Shown here: in pieces, positions 37,326 to 47,042 of the stretch | How the letters are laid out: the number at the start of each line of letters is the position of its first letter | How positions within the stretch are numbered: position 1 is the stretch's first letter | Source: Rhodococcus xishaensis | GTDB lineage: Bacteria; Actinomycetota; Actinomycetes; Mycobacteriales; Mycobacteriaceae | Assembly (NCBI RefSeq): GCF_004011825.1 | Contig: NZ_RKLO01000003.1 | Location: 496,001-560,000, forward strand | Direction of reading: 5' to 3' | DNA length: 64,000 nt | Notes under the pieces: generated by a model | What the model saw: the letters and a program-made list of their open reading frames with translations, nothing else | What the model was told of the DNA's origin: nothing | The model's database searches: none | Translations under genes and position numbers: made by a program

Positions 37326-38618
37326 TTGATTGTTGGCCGGGTGGCGTTGCGCATGCATTTCCCTGTCGTGCGCCACCACCTACTGAGGAGTGGGGTGTTG
37401 CCGACGCACGACTTGCAGGACTTGGCCGATCGCCTGGCGGCGCGGTTGCAACGATCCGTCACGGTCACCGACCCGGAGATTCGAATCCTCGCCACTAGCG
37501 CTCACTACGGAGACGAGGACGAGGCTCGGGTTCGGGCTGTGTTGGCTCGGGTGGCGCTACCCGAGGTCTATCGACACATCCATTCCTTTGGGGTCCGAGA
37601 TTGGCGTGAACCCGGTACCGTTGCTGCCGCACCGGAGTTGGGCTTCGAGCAACGATTCGTGATCCCGATCCGGCAAGGACGAACCCTGCTGGCCCTGCTC
37701 ATGATTATCGATCGGGCCGAGAGCGGCCTCACCGACGTCGAACTTGATGCCGCGATGCAAACGGCTCGAGCGATGGTCGGCATTCTCGATCGCAATCAAG
37801 CAGACCAGAGGCGGTGCCGCGAGCAACGGTCCAAACTTCTCTCCGACCTTCTCAGTGATCACGACGCCGCCCGGGAGCATGCTCGCTCCCAAGCCGCCCA
37901 CATCATGGGCGGTCCCGTCGAACAGGCCGTGGTCATGACGATGAAGATCAGGAGCCCCGGGCTTTGCGGCGCTGAGGTTGGCCTCGAGGTCGATGCCGGA
38001 CTGGCAAACGCGGGGCTGAGGGAGGGCGCTCGACTGGCGCACCTGTACCAGGACGGAATTGCGACGATTTGCTCAGTCACCGAACACCCCTCGAGCATGG
38101 AGGGCATTCGTGAGCAAGGCAGGCGCATCCTTGAGTCGGTGAGCTCACTTGTCAGCGAGAGATCTTGCTGCACACTGGGATTGTGCGATACCCCGGCACC
38201 GCTGAGCATGATGCGCACGGCGCGGAAGAAATCACGACTGGCCGCCGAGGCTGCAACGCTGCTCCCCCAGTTCCGGCCGTTCGCGACGTACTCCGATCTC
38301 GGGGTGTTTTCCGTCCTCTTGCGGCTACAGCGCGAGGATCTCGAAGAGGTAGTTCCGTCAAATCTGCGCCGACTTCTCGAGGACGACTCTCACGGTGTTC
38401 TCGGCGAGACACTGACGTTGTACCTAGCCTCGGGCGGATCGATACCTGTTACCGCCCAACGCCTTAGGTTGCACCGGACGTCACTCTACTACCGCCTGAA
38501 CCAGATTGAGATGCAGCTCGAGATGAGCCTCCACGATGGCGAGGTACGCCAAGTTCTCCACCTCGGACTCAAAGCGATGGAACTGCTCGACGCGTACACC
38601 CGCCTACAAGACAGGTGA
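37326..38618 (+). CDS. PucR-family transcriptional regulator
   Basis: The frame opens at a TTG at 37326 (430 residues); an ATG at 37353 is an alternative start. The C-terminal 60 residues (ITAQRLRLHRTSLYYRLNQI type, here PVTAQRLRLHRTSLYYRLNQ) are the PucR/CdaR helix-turn-helix. The centre has a GAF-like or GGDEF-like sensor fold typical of these proteins (FVIPIRQGRTLLALLMIIDR). Such regulators control purine, sugar-acid or aromatic catabolism, often a neighbouring gene; the aldolase downstream is a candidate target. Confidence 0.8.
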   Translation: MIVGRVALRMHFPVVRHHLLRSGVLPTHDLQDLADRLAARLQRSVTVTDPEIRILATSAHYGDEDEARVRAVLARVALPEVYRHIHSFGVRDWREPGTVAAAPELGFEQRFVIPIRQGRTLLALLMIIDRAESGLTDVELDAAMQTARAMVGILDRNQADQRRCREQRSKLLSDLLSDHDAAREHARSQAAHIMGGPVEQAVVMTMKIRSPGLCGAEVGLEVDAGLANAGLREGARLAHLYQDGIATICSVTEHPSSMEGIREQGRRILESVSSLVSERSCCTLGLCDTPAPLSMMRTARKKSRLAAEAATLLPQFRPFATYSDLGVFSVLLRLQREDLEEVVPSNLRRLLEDDSHGVLGETLTLYLASGGSIPVTAQRLRLHRTSLYYRLNQIEMQLEMSLHDGEVRQVLHLGLKAMELLDAYTRLQDR

Positions 38619-38815
38619 GCTGGACGACTGCCTCATCGATCCCACAGCCTGGATGCGAACAGCTCGACCAGGGCATTGCTACGAACCGTGAAAGTCGCTG
38701 TCTCATCTCGCGACAAACCGCGGTTGTACGCTCCGCCACTCGCGCCGACGATTGCAGTTAGGCATCCGAGACAGGTTGCGACTACGACATCGAGCCGCCG
38801 AAAAGGAGAGACGTC

Positions 38816-39628
38816 ATGACCGAGACGGCGGAGCGCCAATCCATCTACCAACCCGAGCAACAGGGGCTGAAGTTCCCCGAGCTACCAAAGTTCAAATATG
38901 TGGAGGAAGAGCGCAAGCATCGAAAGGAACGTCTCGCGGCGGCGTGCCGCGCGTTCGACAAGTTCGGCTTCAGTTACGGAACCGGCGGCCACCTTACGGT
39001 CCGCGACCCGGAAAGCCCCAACCTCTATTGGACGAATCCATTCGCCGTGCCGTTCGCGCACGTCAAAGTGTCGAACCTGATCCTCGTCGATCACGGCGGC
39101 AGGGTCGTAGAAGGTGACTACGCTGCGAACCGGGCTGGCTTCGTCCTGCACTCGGCAATCCATGAGGCGAATCCCGACATCGTGGCATCGTGCCATGCCC
39201 ACACGGTTCACGGGGCGGCCTGGGCCGCCATGGGGCGGCTGCTACCACCGAATACTCAAGATGTCTGTGTGTTCTTCGAGCACCACGCGGTCATCGAGGA
39301 AGAAGCCGGCGCGATCGTCGTCGAAGTCGATGCGGGAAAGGCTGTCGGTTCGAGGTTCGGGAACAACAAAGCCGTCATCCACCAAAACCACGGGTTGTTT
39401 TCTGCCGGAACGCACAGCATCGACGAAGCGGCCTGGTGGTTCATCGCCCTCGAGCACGCCTGCCGGGTACAGCTGTTGATCGAGGCATCGGCAACTCCGC
39501 CGAAACCGGTCTCACCGGAGGCGGCGCGGCACACCCGCCGCCACTTCGGCACCCCGTATATGGGGTGGCTCAATTTTCAACCCATCTACGAGAGCCTTGT
39601 CCACGAGCAGCCAGACCTGTTGACCTGA
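38816..39628 (+). CDS. Class II aldolase/adducin-family protein
   Basis: The ATG at 38816 follows AAAAGGAGAG; 270 residues. The family pattern is clear: GFSYGTGGHLTVRDPE, the zinc ligands in ASCHAHTVHGAAW (His-x-His) and the later His in KAVIHQNHGLFSAG. In this family members cleave or interconvert sugar phosphates, or act as decarboxylases. The substrate cannot be read from sequence; with the PucR-type gene upstream a catabolic role is plausible. The N-terminal 25 residues are an extra tail. Confidence 0.85.
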   Translation: MTETAERQSIYQPEQQGLKFPELPKFKYVEEERKHRKERLAAACRAFDKFGFSYGTGGHLTVRDPESPNLYWTNPFAVPFAHVKVSNLILVDHGGRVVEGDYAANRAGFVLHSAIHEANPDIVASCHAHTVHGAAWAAMGRLLPPNTQDVCVFFEHHAVIEEEAGAIVVEVDAGKAVGSRFGNNKAVIHQNHGLFSAGTHSIDEAAWWFIALEHACRVQLLIEASATPPKPVSPEAARHTRRHFGTPYMGWLNFQPIYESLVHEQPDLLT

Positions 39629-39724
39629 TGGGCATTCCCGTACTGAACCCGCGACCGCCCCAGTTCCTCTCGACCGAGAGGCCTCCTACGAGTTTGGTCC
39701 GCAAGTTGGAACCCTTGCGAAAGT

Positions 39725-39762
39725 GAAACTAGACTTCATTTCTGAAATTGGACTACAGTTTC
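39725..39762. promoter_or_regulatory. Likely operator of the TetR gene
   Basis: GAAACT (39725-39730) and AGTTTC (39757-39762) form outer arms, and ATTTCTGAAAT (39738-39748) is a central palindrome. The block ends five bases before the ATG of the TetR gene, the usual place for autoregulation. Confidence 0.55.
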
Positions 39763-39766
39763 GTTC

Positions 39767-40429
39767 ATGGAGTCCCTACTCGACAGCGAGGGCGACCGGC
39801 GACGGCGGCGCACGCGCACATCGGTGCTCGATGCGGCAGAAGTCCTGTTCACCGAACGCGGATACCGCGAAACCTCGGTAGAGGACCTCGCGAAGGCCGC
39901 GGACGTTGCGGTGACCTCGGTCTATGGCAACTTCCCCGGCGGCAAGGCGGAGGTCTACGCGGTACTGGGATGCCGGACCGCGCGCGATCATGCGGCCCGG
40001 ATGTCCGATGTCGTCGACGCCGCGCCGGACGGCGCGGCCGCTGCCCGCGCTGCGCTGATCGAGTACATCCGGTTCCACCGGGACTACCCACTGGCCTTCC
40101 GACTGCTCGGCTTGACCGACATCGCCGACACCGCATCGAGGGGTAAATCGAGCGGGGCCGACGTAGCCAGGCGGGCGCGGGCAGAGGTCGCTGTCCGACT
40201 CGGTGGTGTGGTCGACCACGTCGTGCGGCGGGTATCGGGAACTCCGGCCGACGAGGCCGACGTCCGGACGGATGTACTGCTTGCATGGGCAACCGTGAAC
40301 GGCGTTCTGAGCCTGCTTCAACAGAACCTGATCGACGCGAAGACAGCCGACGACCTGCTGGCCGCGGCCGTCGAAACCTCCCTGTCCCGCCTGACCCAAA
40401 CCGATAGGAGCGGCAATGCAACCCGGTGA
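39767..40429 (+). CDS. TetR-family regulator
   Basis: The 220 residues have a TetR N-terminal domain: RRTRTSVLDAAEVLFTERGY then RETSVEDLAKAADVAVTSVY and GNFPGGKAEVY. The ligand domain is helical without recognised type. It overlaps the HD-domain gene by 14 bases, so both are probably one operon under self-repression from the palindrome at 39725-39762. Confidence 0.88.
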   Translation: MESLLDSEGDRRRRRTRTSVLDAAEVLFTERGYRETSVEDLAKAADVAVTSVYGNFPGGKAEVYAVLGCRTARDHAARMSDVVDAAPDGAAAARAALIEYIRFHRDYPLAFRLLGLTDIADTASRGKSSGADVARRARAEVAVRLGGVVDHVVRRVSGTPADEADVRTDVLLAWATVNGVLSLLQQNLIDAKTADDLLAAAVETSLSRLTQTDRSGNATR

Positions 40430-41123
40430 GAAGACCCGCGGCGAGCGAGTCCGCCTCGGCGCCCGCGCACTGCTGAACGCGACGCTCGAAGTCCCGCGAG
40501 CAACGCTCGGCCCCCGCGTCGGCACCGATCGACCGCTCACGAGCGCGCCTGACACGCCCGTCTGCGCCGAGGCCGACGAGCTGGCGAAGCAGACGCTCAC
40601 GCCCATCATCTACGAGCACAGTCGACGCTGCTGGCAATGGGCTTGTGCGCTGGCCGAGATCGACGAGATCACCCCTGACGCGGAAGCACTGTTCGTCGCC
40701 TGCATGCTCCACGACATCGAACTCGGGACTACCGAACCCGGCGTCGGGTGCTTCGTCACCGCCAGCGGCGCGGTCGCCGCTGGGCTCTGTCGTGATGCCG
40801 GACGCCCCGAACTGGCTGATCTGGTCGAGCCCGCCATCCTCCGGCACTTCGACCCCACCCCCGGCCCGGCGCCCGAGCAACGTGCACTCCACGACGCAGC
40901 GCACCTCGACGTCGTCGGATACCGGCTCCGCGAACTCACCCGAACCTTCGTCACCCGCGTGCTCGATGCCCATCCACGCAACGGGTTCCAGCAGGAATTT
41001 CTCGCAGCCATGCGGACCGAAGCACGACTGCGGCCCCGTTCGGTCGCCGCCACCATGTACCGGTCGGGGCTCGCACTGCCGCTACGCCTCAACCCGCTGG
41101 ATGGGCGCGGTCCACAAGGCTGA
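40416..41123 (+). CDS. HD-domain hydrolase, cyanamide-hydratase-like
   Basis: The 235 residues contain the HD metal site: IYEHSRRCWQWACAL near residue 65 and VACMLHDIELGTTEP near residue 95, with later His in LRHFDPTP and an Asp in DAAHLDVVGYR. The layout resembles the HD group around cyanamide hydratase. The first 50 residues are a linker. Translated together with the TetR gene. Substrate unknown. Confidence 0.75.
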   Translation: MQPGEKTRGERVRLGARALLNATLEVPRATLGPRVGTDRPLTSAPDTPVCAEADELAKQTLTPIIYEHSRRCWQWACALAEIDEITPDAEALFVACMLHDIELGTTEPGVGCFVTASGAVAAGLCRDAGRPELADLVEPAILRHFDPTPGPAPEQRALHDAAHLDVVGYRLRELTRTFVTRVLDAHPRNGFQQEFLAAMRTEARLRPRSVAATMYRSGLALPLRLNPLDGRGPQG

Positions 41124-41174
41124 TGCCGCCGGAAGACCGCGACTCACGCGGTGTTCATGCGGAGGCGGACTTAC

Positions 41175-43412
41175 TCAGCCGGGCTCGTCGCGGACGTCGT
41201 CGGGTGACTTGTCCTCACGCAATCCCCGCCAACTCGGGTGCCGGAGCCGGCCGGTATCGGTGCGGTCCCGGAACCGGACCTCACCAACGATCTTCGGTGT
41301 CACCCAAACGGTCTCGCGTCCGCTGACCGCGGGTACGTCACCGATGAAGGGACTGGTCCTGCGTTCGAGCGGCGCCAGCACCGCGCCTACCCGGTCGAGT
41401 TCGCGCTCACTGAACCCGGCGCCGACGCGGCCGATGTAGCGCAGGCCGTCGTCGTCGGGAACCCCGAGCAGCAACGAGCCGAACCGCCCGCCTCGTGCGC
41501 CGCGTCCACGGACCCACCCACCGATGACGGCCTCCTGGGTGTGCCAGTTCTTCGTCTTGATCCACGCCGATCCCCGCCTGCCGGGTAGATAGATCGAGTC
41601 ACGGCGCTTTGCGACGACACCCTCGAGGTCGCGGCTGCGCTCGACGACGTCTTCGATCGAGCCCGTCAGCTGCGGTGGGACGACGAGCCCGTCCACCGCC
41701 GCCGCAAGCGCGTCGAGGACCTGTCGACGGTCGTCGTAACGCTTGCGTACCAACGACACACCGTCCAAATACAGGATGTCGAACGCCCAGAACACTGGTG
41801 CTCCCCCAGCCTGCAGGCCGGTGAAACTCGTGTGGCCGGCATCGTCAAGGCTGACGACCTCACCGTCGAGCACCACCCGGTGCCCGTCGAGCGTGGCCGC
41901 CAAGGCCTGCAACGCCGGGTACCGGTCGGTCACATCGTTGCCGGCGCGGCCTCGCAGGGTGATCTTCTCGCCGTCGAACTCGACGATCAGCCGGACTCCG
42001 TCCCACTTCCCCTCGAAGGCCCACTCGGCGGGATCGAGACCGTCGATACTTCCGCCGGTGGCGAGCATCGGCCGCAGCGCGCGCGGCAGGTCCCCGACGT
42101 CTCCGCCGTCCTTCATCCGGTGCATCAGCCACTGGTCGCCACCGGTCCGGATGAGCGCGAACTGCCCCTCGACGCGTTGACCGTACAGACGGACGATCAC
42201 CTCGTCGTCGAGCCACTTGACCGGTTCGTAAGTGCCTGCGTCCCAGATGCTCACGGTTCCGCCGCCGTACTCGCCCTTGGGTATCGACCCCGAGAACGTC
42301 GCATACTCGAGGGGATGGTCCTCGGTCTGCACGGCCAGTCGGTTCTCCTTGGGAGAGGTCGGAACACCACGCGGCACAGCCCACGAAACCATGACGCCGT
42401 CACGTTCGAGCCGGAAGTCGTAGTGCAGACGCCTGGCGTGGTGTTCCTGGATCACGAACGAATTACCTTCACCTCCTTCGGCTTCCGTTCGCGGCATCGG
42501 CTCCGGAGTGCGCGCAGGATCACGCTTGCGCCGGTACTCGGTCAGGGCGTCCATCTTCGCGTCCAGATCGGCGAGCAGGTCACCGATGCGCCGGTAGCGT
42601 TCCAGGACCTCGTCGAACCTCAGATGACGCAGCAGCGGATCCTCGAGTTCCTCCCACGTGCGGGGCGCGGCGACCGTGGGCGCGGCTCGGCCGCGCAGCG
42701 AGTAGGGCGCGATCGTGGTTTTGGCGGGATTGTTCTGGCTCCAGTCCAGGAAGATTTTTCGGTCCCGCACCGACTTCGACATCGTCGCCGTCACGAGATC
42801 CGGATGCAGTTGTTCGAGACTGGTGGCGACCTTGCGCGCCACGGTCGATGCACCGCCGGGGGCGAGCGTACGGTCGAGCGGCACGTAGACGTGAATCCCC
42901 TTGCTACCACTCGTGACCGGGTATGCGGTCCACCCGAGTGTCGCGACGAGATCCCGCACCGCGATTGCCACCCGTGCACACTCGGGCAGGCCGGCGCCCT
43001 CGCCGGGGTCCAGGTCGAAGACCAGCCGGGTTACCGGCCCCGGCTCTCCATCGACGAATCGCCATTGCGGGACATGCACTTCCAGCGCGGCCTGCTGTCC
43101 GATCCAGGCGAGGGCGGCCGTCGAGTCGATGATGGGATAGCGGACGGTGCGGTCCTTGTGGTGAACGGCGTGGCTGGTGAGCCACTTCGGTGCAGACGCT
43201 GCGAGGTTCTTCTCGAAGAATGACGGCGCGTCCACCCCGTTCGGCCAACGCTTGCGGGTGACAGGACGGTCGACGACGTGCGGAAGCATGGCGGGTGCGA
43301 TCGCCGTGTAGTAGTCGATCACCTCGCCCTTGGTCGTACCCGTGGCCGGGTACAGCACCTTGTCCAACCTGCTCACAGCCACCCGACGGCCGTCGATCGT
43401 CCGTGTGGGCAT
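41175..43412 (-). CDS. ligD: ATP-dependent DNA ligase D (polymerase, phosphoesterase, ligase)
   Basis: The ATG at 43412 gives 745 residues. Domain order: polymerase/primase (residues 10-290, with LVFDLDPGEGAGL and SGSKGIHVYVPLD), 3'-phosphoesterase (320-450, with FVIQEHHARRLHYDFRLERD and YATFSGSIPKGEYGGG) and ligase (470-745, with the lysine motif AFEGKWDGVRL and VVLDGEVVSL). This is the mycobacterial order. It repairs double-strand breaks by end joining with Ku, for which no gene is present in this window. The gene converges with the HD gene. Confidence 0.93.
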   Translation of the reverse strand: MPTRTIDGRRVAVSRLDKVLYPATGTTKGEVIDYYTAIAPAMLPHVVDRPVTRKRWPNGVDAPSFFEKNLAASAPKWLTSHAVHHKDRTVRYPIIDSTAALAWIGQQAALEVHVPQWRFVDGEPGPVTRLVFDLDPGEGAGLPECARVAIAVRDLVATLGWTAYPVTSGSKGIHVYVPLDRTLAPGGASTVARKVATSLEQLHPDLVTATMSKSVRDRKIFLDWSQNNPAKTTIAPYSLRGRAAPTVAAPRTWEELEDPLLRHLRFDEVLERYRRIGDLLADLDAKMDALTEYRRKRDPARTPEPMPRTEAEGGEGNSFVIQEHHARRLHYDFRLERDGVMVSWAVPRGVPTSPKENRLAVQTEDHPLEYATFSGSIPKGEYGGGTVSIWDAGTYEPVKWLDDEVIVRLYGQRVEGQFALIRTGGDQWLMHRMKDGGDVGDLPRALRPMLATGGSIDGLDPAEWAFEGKWDGVRLIVEFDGEKITLRGRAGNDVTDRYPALQALAATLDGHRVVLDGEVVSLDDAGHTSFTGLQAGGAPVFWAFDILYLDGVSLVRKRYDDRRQVLDALAAAVDGLVVPPQLTGSIEDVVERSRDLEGVVAKRRDSIYLPGRRGSAWIKTKNWHTQEAVIGGWVRGRGARGGRFGSLLLGVPDDDGLRYIGRVGAGFSERELDRVGAVLAPLERRTSPFIGDVPAVSGRETVWVTPKIVGEVRFRDRTDTGRLRHPSWRGLREDKSPDDVRDEPG

Positions 43413-43583
43413 GCGAGCACCTCCCCTGGACCGACACGCTGTACGCACATTGTGCGCCGTCGACTGCCCAACAGCACGGAACTGAGCTATTACAGACCTC
43501 CAGGGCTCGCAGCGCGTACTCCAGCGCCGCGGTGGTGGGCTGCAGGTGTTCGACGAGGCGCGTCCGTCGCAGTGCCGGTCGGA

Positions 43584-45071
43584 TCAGCTTTGCGCGCTCA
43601 GCGGCTTCGATGTGTGACGCTTGCGCAACTCGGGCTTGTCCACTTTGCCGACGGGGTTCCGCGGCAGGCTGTCAGCGTCGACGAGATACACCTTCGTGGG
43701 CACCCTGGTTCGCGGCACCCGTTCGGCGGCGTGGGCGAGCAGTTCTCCTTCGGTGACCACGCTGTCGGGGTAGGTCACGACGTAGGCGACGGGGACCTCC
43801 CCGAAAATCTGGTGCTCGGCGCCGATCACGGCGGCCTCCACCACCGCGGGATGGGAGGCGAGAGCCTTCTCGATTTCCTTGGGGTACACGTACTCTCCGC
43901 CCCGAACGATCATGTCTTTCATACGATCGAGGACCGTGAGATAGCCGTCGTTGTCGAATCGTCCCACGTCGCCGGTGTGGAGCCAGCCGTCGACCACCAT
44001 GCGGGCTGTTTCCTCCGGACGCCCCACGTATCCGGGCATCACGTTCGGTCCCTTGATGAGCACCTCACCGGTTCCGCCGATGGGCAGATGTTCTCCGGAC
44101 GGCCCGGCAATGGCAACCTGCTGGCCGGGCATCGGCGGCCCGACGGTCCCGATCTTGCGCACGCCGTCGACCGGGTTGCACGCCGAGGCGCAGGTGCCCT
44201 CGGTTAGCCCGTAGCCCTCGACTACGGTCAGGCCGAACCGCCTCTCCACCCGATCCAAGAGTTCCTTCGAGATCGGAGCAGCGCCGCATATCCCGAACCG
44301 CAACGACGACGTGTCGGCTGCAGTGTCGGCGGGCAGAGCCGCCAGAAGTGCATAGATCGCGGGGACGGCAGAAAAGTAGGTCGGACGCAGGCGGCTGACG
44401 TCGTCCAGGAAGCGCTCCGGTGAGAACTGGCCGGTGATGGTCAGTTGTCCGCCCGCCAGTATCGGTGCGAGGAAGCTGATGACTATCGCGTTGGCATGGA
44501 AGAGCGGCAGGATCAGCAAGCAGTGATCATTCTCGGTCACTCGCAAATGGCTCCGAACGGAATCGGCCATGAACTGTAGGTTCGCGTGGGTCAACTGGAC
44601 GCCCTTCGGGTGGCCCGTCGAACCCGATGTGTAGATCAGCATGGCCAAGTCAGCCCCGACCGGCGCCTCGCCCCAGGTCCGATCCGGAGATGGGGTGGTC
44701 GCCATCTCGCCTACCGAGATGGCCGGCCGCCCGCCGTCGGGTGCCTGCGGTCCTTCGTTGACCACAAGCATCACGCCGGCATCGTCGATCTGGTACTGGA
44801 CCTCCGAAGCACTGAACGCCGGGTTGATCGGAGTCGGAATCGCGCCGATGCGCCAGGCGGCATTCAACGCAATCAGGAGCTCGGCACGGTTGGGCAACAT
44901 CACGCCTACGACGTCACCGGCACCGACACCTCGGTCCGCCAAAGTTTCGGCGAATGCGAGCGCACGATCGGCGAACTGGCTATACGACAATTCGACATGG
45001 TCGTCGCGGACACACGGATTGTCGGGACGTTCCGCGGCTCGGTCCCACGCGAAGTAGTTGACATCCGACAC
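43584..45071 (-). CDS. Acyl-CoA synthetase (AMP-binding)
   Basis: The GTG at 45071, preceded by AAGGGTGA, gives 495 residues. Class-defining motifs are present: the P-loop LIYTSGSTGHPKGVQL, the motif VVEGYGLTEGTCA, GWLHTGDVGRFDNDGYL and the C-terminal lysine in NPVGKVDKPELRK. It activates a carboxylic acid to its CoA ester. Substrate is unknown; medium-chain or aromatic acids are common for this size. Confidence 0.88.
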   Translation of the reverse strand: MSDVNYFAWDRAAERPDNPCVRDDHVELSYSQFADRALAFAETLADRGVGAGDVVGVMLPNRAELLIALNAAWRIGAIPTPINPAFSASEVQYQIDDAGVMLVVNEGPQAPDGGRPAISVGEMATTPSPDRTWGEAPVGADLAMLIYTSGSTGHPKGVQLTHANLQFMADSVRSHLRVTENDHCLLILPLFHANAIVISFLAPILAGGQLTITGQFSPERFLDDVSRLRPTYFSAVPAIYALLAALPADTAADTSSLRFGICGAAPISKELLDRVERRFGLTVVEGYGLTEGTCASACNPVDGVRKIGTVGPPMPGQQVAIAGPSGEHLPIGGTGEVLIKGPNVMPGYVGRPEETARMVVDGWLHTGDVGRFDNDGYLTVLDRMKDMIVRGGEYVYPKEIEKALASHPAVVEAAVIGAEHQIFGEVPVAYVVTYPDSVVTEGELLAHAAERVPRTRVPTKVYLVDADSLPRNPVGKVDKPELRKRHTSKPLSAQS

Positions 45072-45216
45072 AACATCACCCTTCCGTAGTGTCTCGGACA
45101 CAACGGTGCCGATCACCACACTAAAGGGGTCTTGGCCGAGTCGAAACAGTCCGCGGGCTCAACTTTCGAAAACCGTTTGTCCCGACGTCACATGTGTCGC
45201 CTGGTCGTGCTCCGAG

Positions 45217-46842
45217 TCAGGCGGTGGCGCGACTGCGCATCGCGTCGACGAAGACACCGGGAATCTCGGCGGGTGTGCGCGCGATGTGGCTGGTTCCGCC
45301 GGTCACGGCCGAGATCTGCTGCAAAACCTCTGCGTCTGCGTCGTCGGTAATGCCGATCGTGACAATGATGACCGGACGTGCGGGGTCTTGTTCCTTCTCC
45401 AACCTGTCGAGCAATTCGTCGAGCGAGATGCTCGATGGATCCTCGTTGGAGCCGTCGGTGAAGAGAATGACACTGTTGATCGCGGCGGGGTCGTAGCTCT
45501 CCTTGACCTTGCGGAAAGCCGCGAGCGTCGTGTCATACAGCCCGGTGCCACCGTTGACGAGTGTGGGCAGCTCGCGCACGGCATCGGTGAGTCGCTCCCG
45601 GTGGCTGACGCCGTTCCTCTTCTCGTCCAGACGGCGGATGGGCACAAGTTCCTTGTAGTCCTGCCCGTCCTCACCGAGCCCGATCGAGAACGCCCACAGA
45701 CCGAGTTGGGCGTTGTCCGGGAACAACGTCGCCCCGGTCTCGCTTGCCTGGACCGTCAAAGCGATCCGTGTCTCCGTGCCGGCTGTCTCGGACATCGATC
45801 CCGAGACGTCCTCGACCACGAGTGCTCGTGACGGCAGCGCGAGCACGGCGTACCGCTTCAGCAACTGCGACGCCGCCTCCGGATCCGTCACCGTCAACAC
45901 TGCGATCTCCCCGACTCCCCGACCGGCGTCGAGCGGAGCGCGATCCGGCCCCCGGAAGCCACCCGCCGACAGTGCTGTTTGCCCGGCGTCGGAGCGCATC
46001 ACCTCAGCCAGCGCGACACCGGCCTCCTTCGCCTCGTCCTGACGGGAGTCCGGCGCGGTCACCACCATCGGGTAGTCGAGGAACACGGCCCCCGTGTTCG
46101 GTGCGGTGACCGTCAACCCTGCCGACTGGTCCCCCTGGTTCTCGGCTACATGCTGTTCCGTCGCGATCGCGGTGCCGCCGTCCGACACGACGGCCTCGAG
46201 ACGCTTCGCGGCGTCGGCGTCGAGCATGTTGGCGGCCTGCGTCTGCGCGAGTGGGACCAGCGCCCCATTGACCGAGTCGGCGGGGATCTGGCCCGTGTCC
46301 GCCTCGGCTAGTGCGCCGACGATCGGCCCGCTCGAGACGCTGCTCGAGAGCGGGTCGCCGGTCCGCAGCCCCTGAACCTGCAGCGCACTCACCCAGTTCG
46401 CAAAGAACGGCATCTCGCCGTCGCGTGCCGCGATCACGATCGGCGTAGTAGCGACCGACGGGGTCGCGAAGTCGAACTGGGTGCCCGACACGCCGCCCGC
46501 ACGGGCGACCCACTGTGTGGAATCCGGAATCCACAGCTCAGGGCCATCCTCACGGCCCGGAGTTCCGAGGGCGTCGACTCCGGACGCGGCCTGGATCGAG
46601 AAGCTGCGGCAGCCGAGGTCCTCTGCCGAGGTTCCGCTGGTGACTTCGCTGAGAACGGGAGCGATCGAGGGATCCGCGGCCACTGTGTAGTCGCTCACCG
46701 ACTCGCACTTCTTGCCGACCAGGCCGCCGACTATGGCGAAGCCTCCGACGCCGACGACGACCGCAATGGCCAGGCCTACCGTCGTGTACTTGACGACGGG
46801 CGGGACCGATTTCGACCGTGGGGCACTGTGGCGACCGGCCAT
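45217..46842 (-). CDS. Membrane-anchored VWA-domain protein
   Basis: The 541 residues begin with a cytosolic tail and one membrane span (TTVGLAIAVVVGVGGFAIVG at 20-40). The middle resembles a periplasmic solute-binding fold. The C-terminal domain is a VWA fold with the metal site DVSGSMSE near residue 345, later TGLYDTTLAA and LFTDGSNEDPS. In actinobacteria such solute-binding/VWA proteins are common near the envelope; their role is not settled. Confidence 0.8.
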   Translation of the reverse strand: MAGRHSAPRSKSVPPVVKYTTVGLAIAVVVGVGGFAIVGGLVGKKCESVSDYTVAADPSIAPVLSEVTSGTSAEDLGCRSFSIQAASGVDALGTPGREDGPELWIPDSTQWVARAGGVSGTQFDFATPSVATTPIVIAARDGEMPFFANWVSALQVQGLRTGDPLSSSVSSGPIVGALAEADTGQIPADSVNGALVPLAQTQAANMLDADAAKRLEAVVSDGGTAIATEQHVAENQGDQSAGLTVTAPNTGAVFLDYPMVVTAPDSRQDEAKEAGVALAEVMRSDAGQTALSAGGFRGPDRAPLDAGRGVGEIAVLTVTDPEAASQLLKRYAVLALPSRALVVEDVSGSMSETAGTETRIALTVQASETGATLFPDNAQLGLWAFSIGLGEDGQDYKELVPIRRLDEKRNGVSHRERLTDAVRELPTLVNGGTGLYDTTLAAFRKVKESYDPAAINSVILFTDGSNEDPSSISLDELLDRLEKEQDPARPVIIVTIGITDDADAEVLQQISAVTGGTSHIARTPAEIPGVFVDAMRSRATA

Positions 46843-47042
46843 GGACTTAGAGACCTCCGTGGTAAGCGCGAGGCGGCGATGCGCGTGTTGCGCGGGTTCC
46901 GCCGATCAGATGTGGACGGTGACGAGCACCTTCGACTTGGGCACCGATGGTAGCCAATCCCGAGAGTGACGTGCACAACAGTGCCCTACAGAGGTAGCCA
47001 CCGAGGCCACCGAGGCCACCAGCGCGGTCCACAGTGCCGCGC

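Noticed and set aside
46842-47042. Plus-strand ORF of 665 residues overlapping the lipase and antiporter genes
   Set aside because: It is an antisense shadow rich in Arg, Gly and Pro; the minus-strand genes have clear catalytic motifs.
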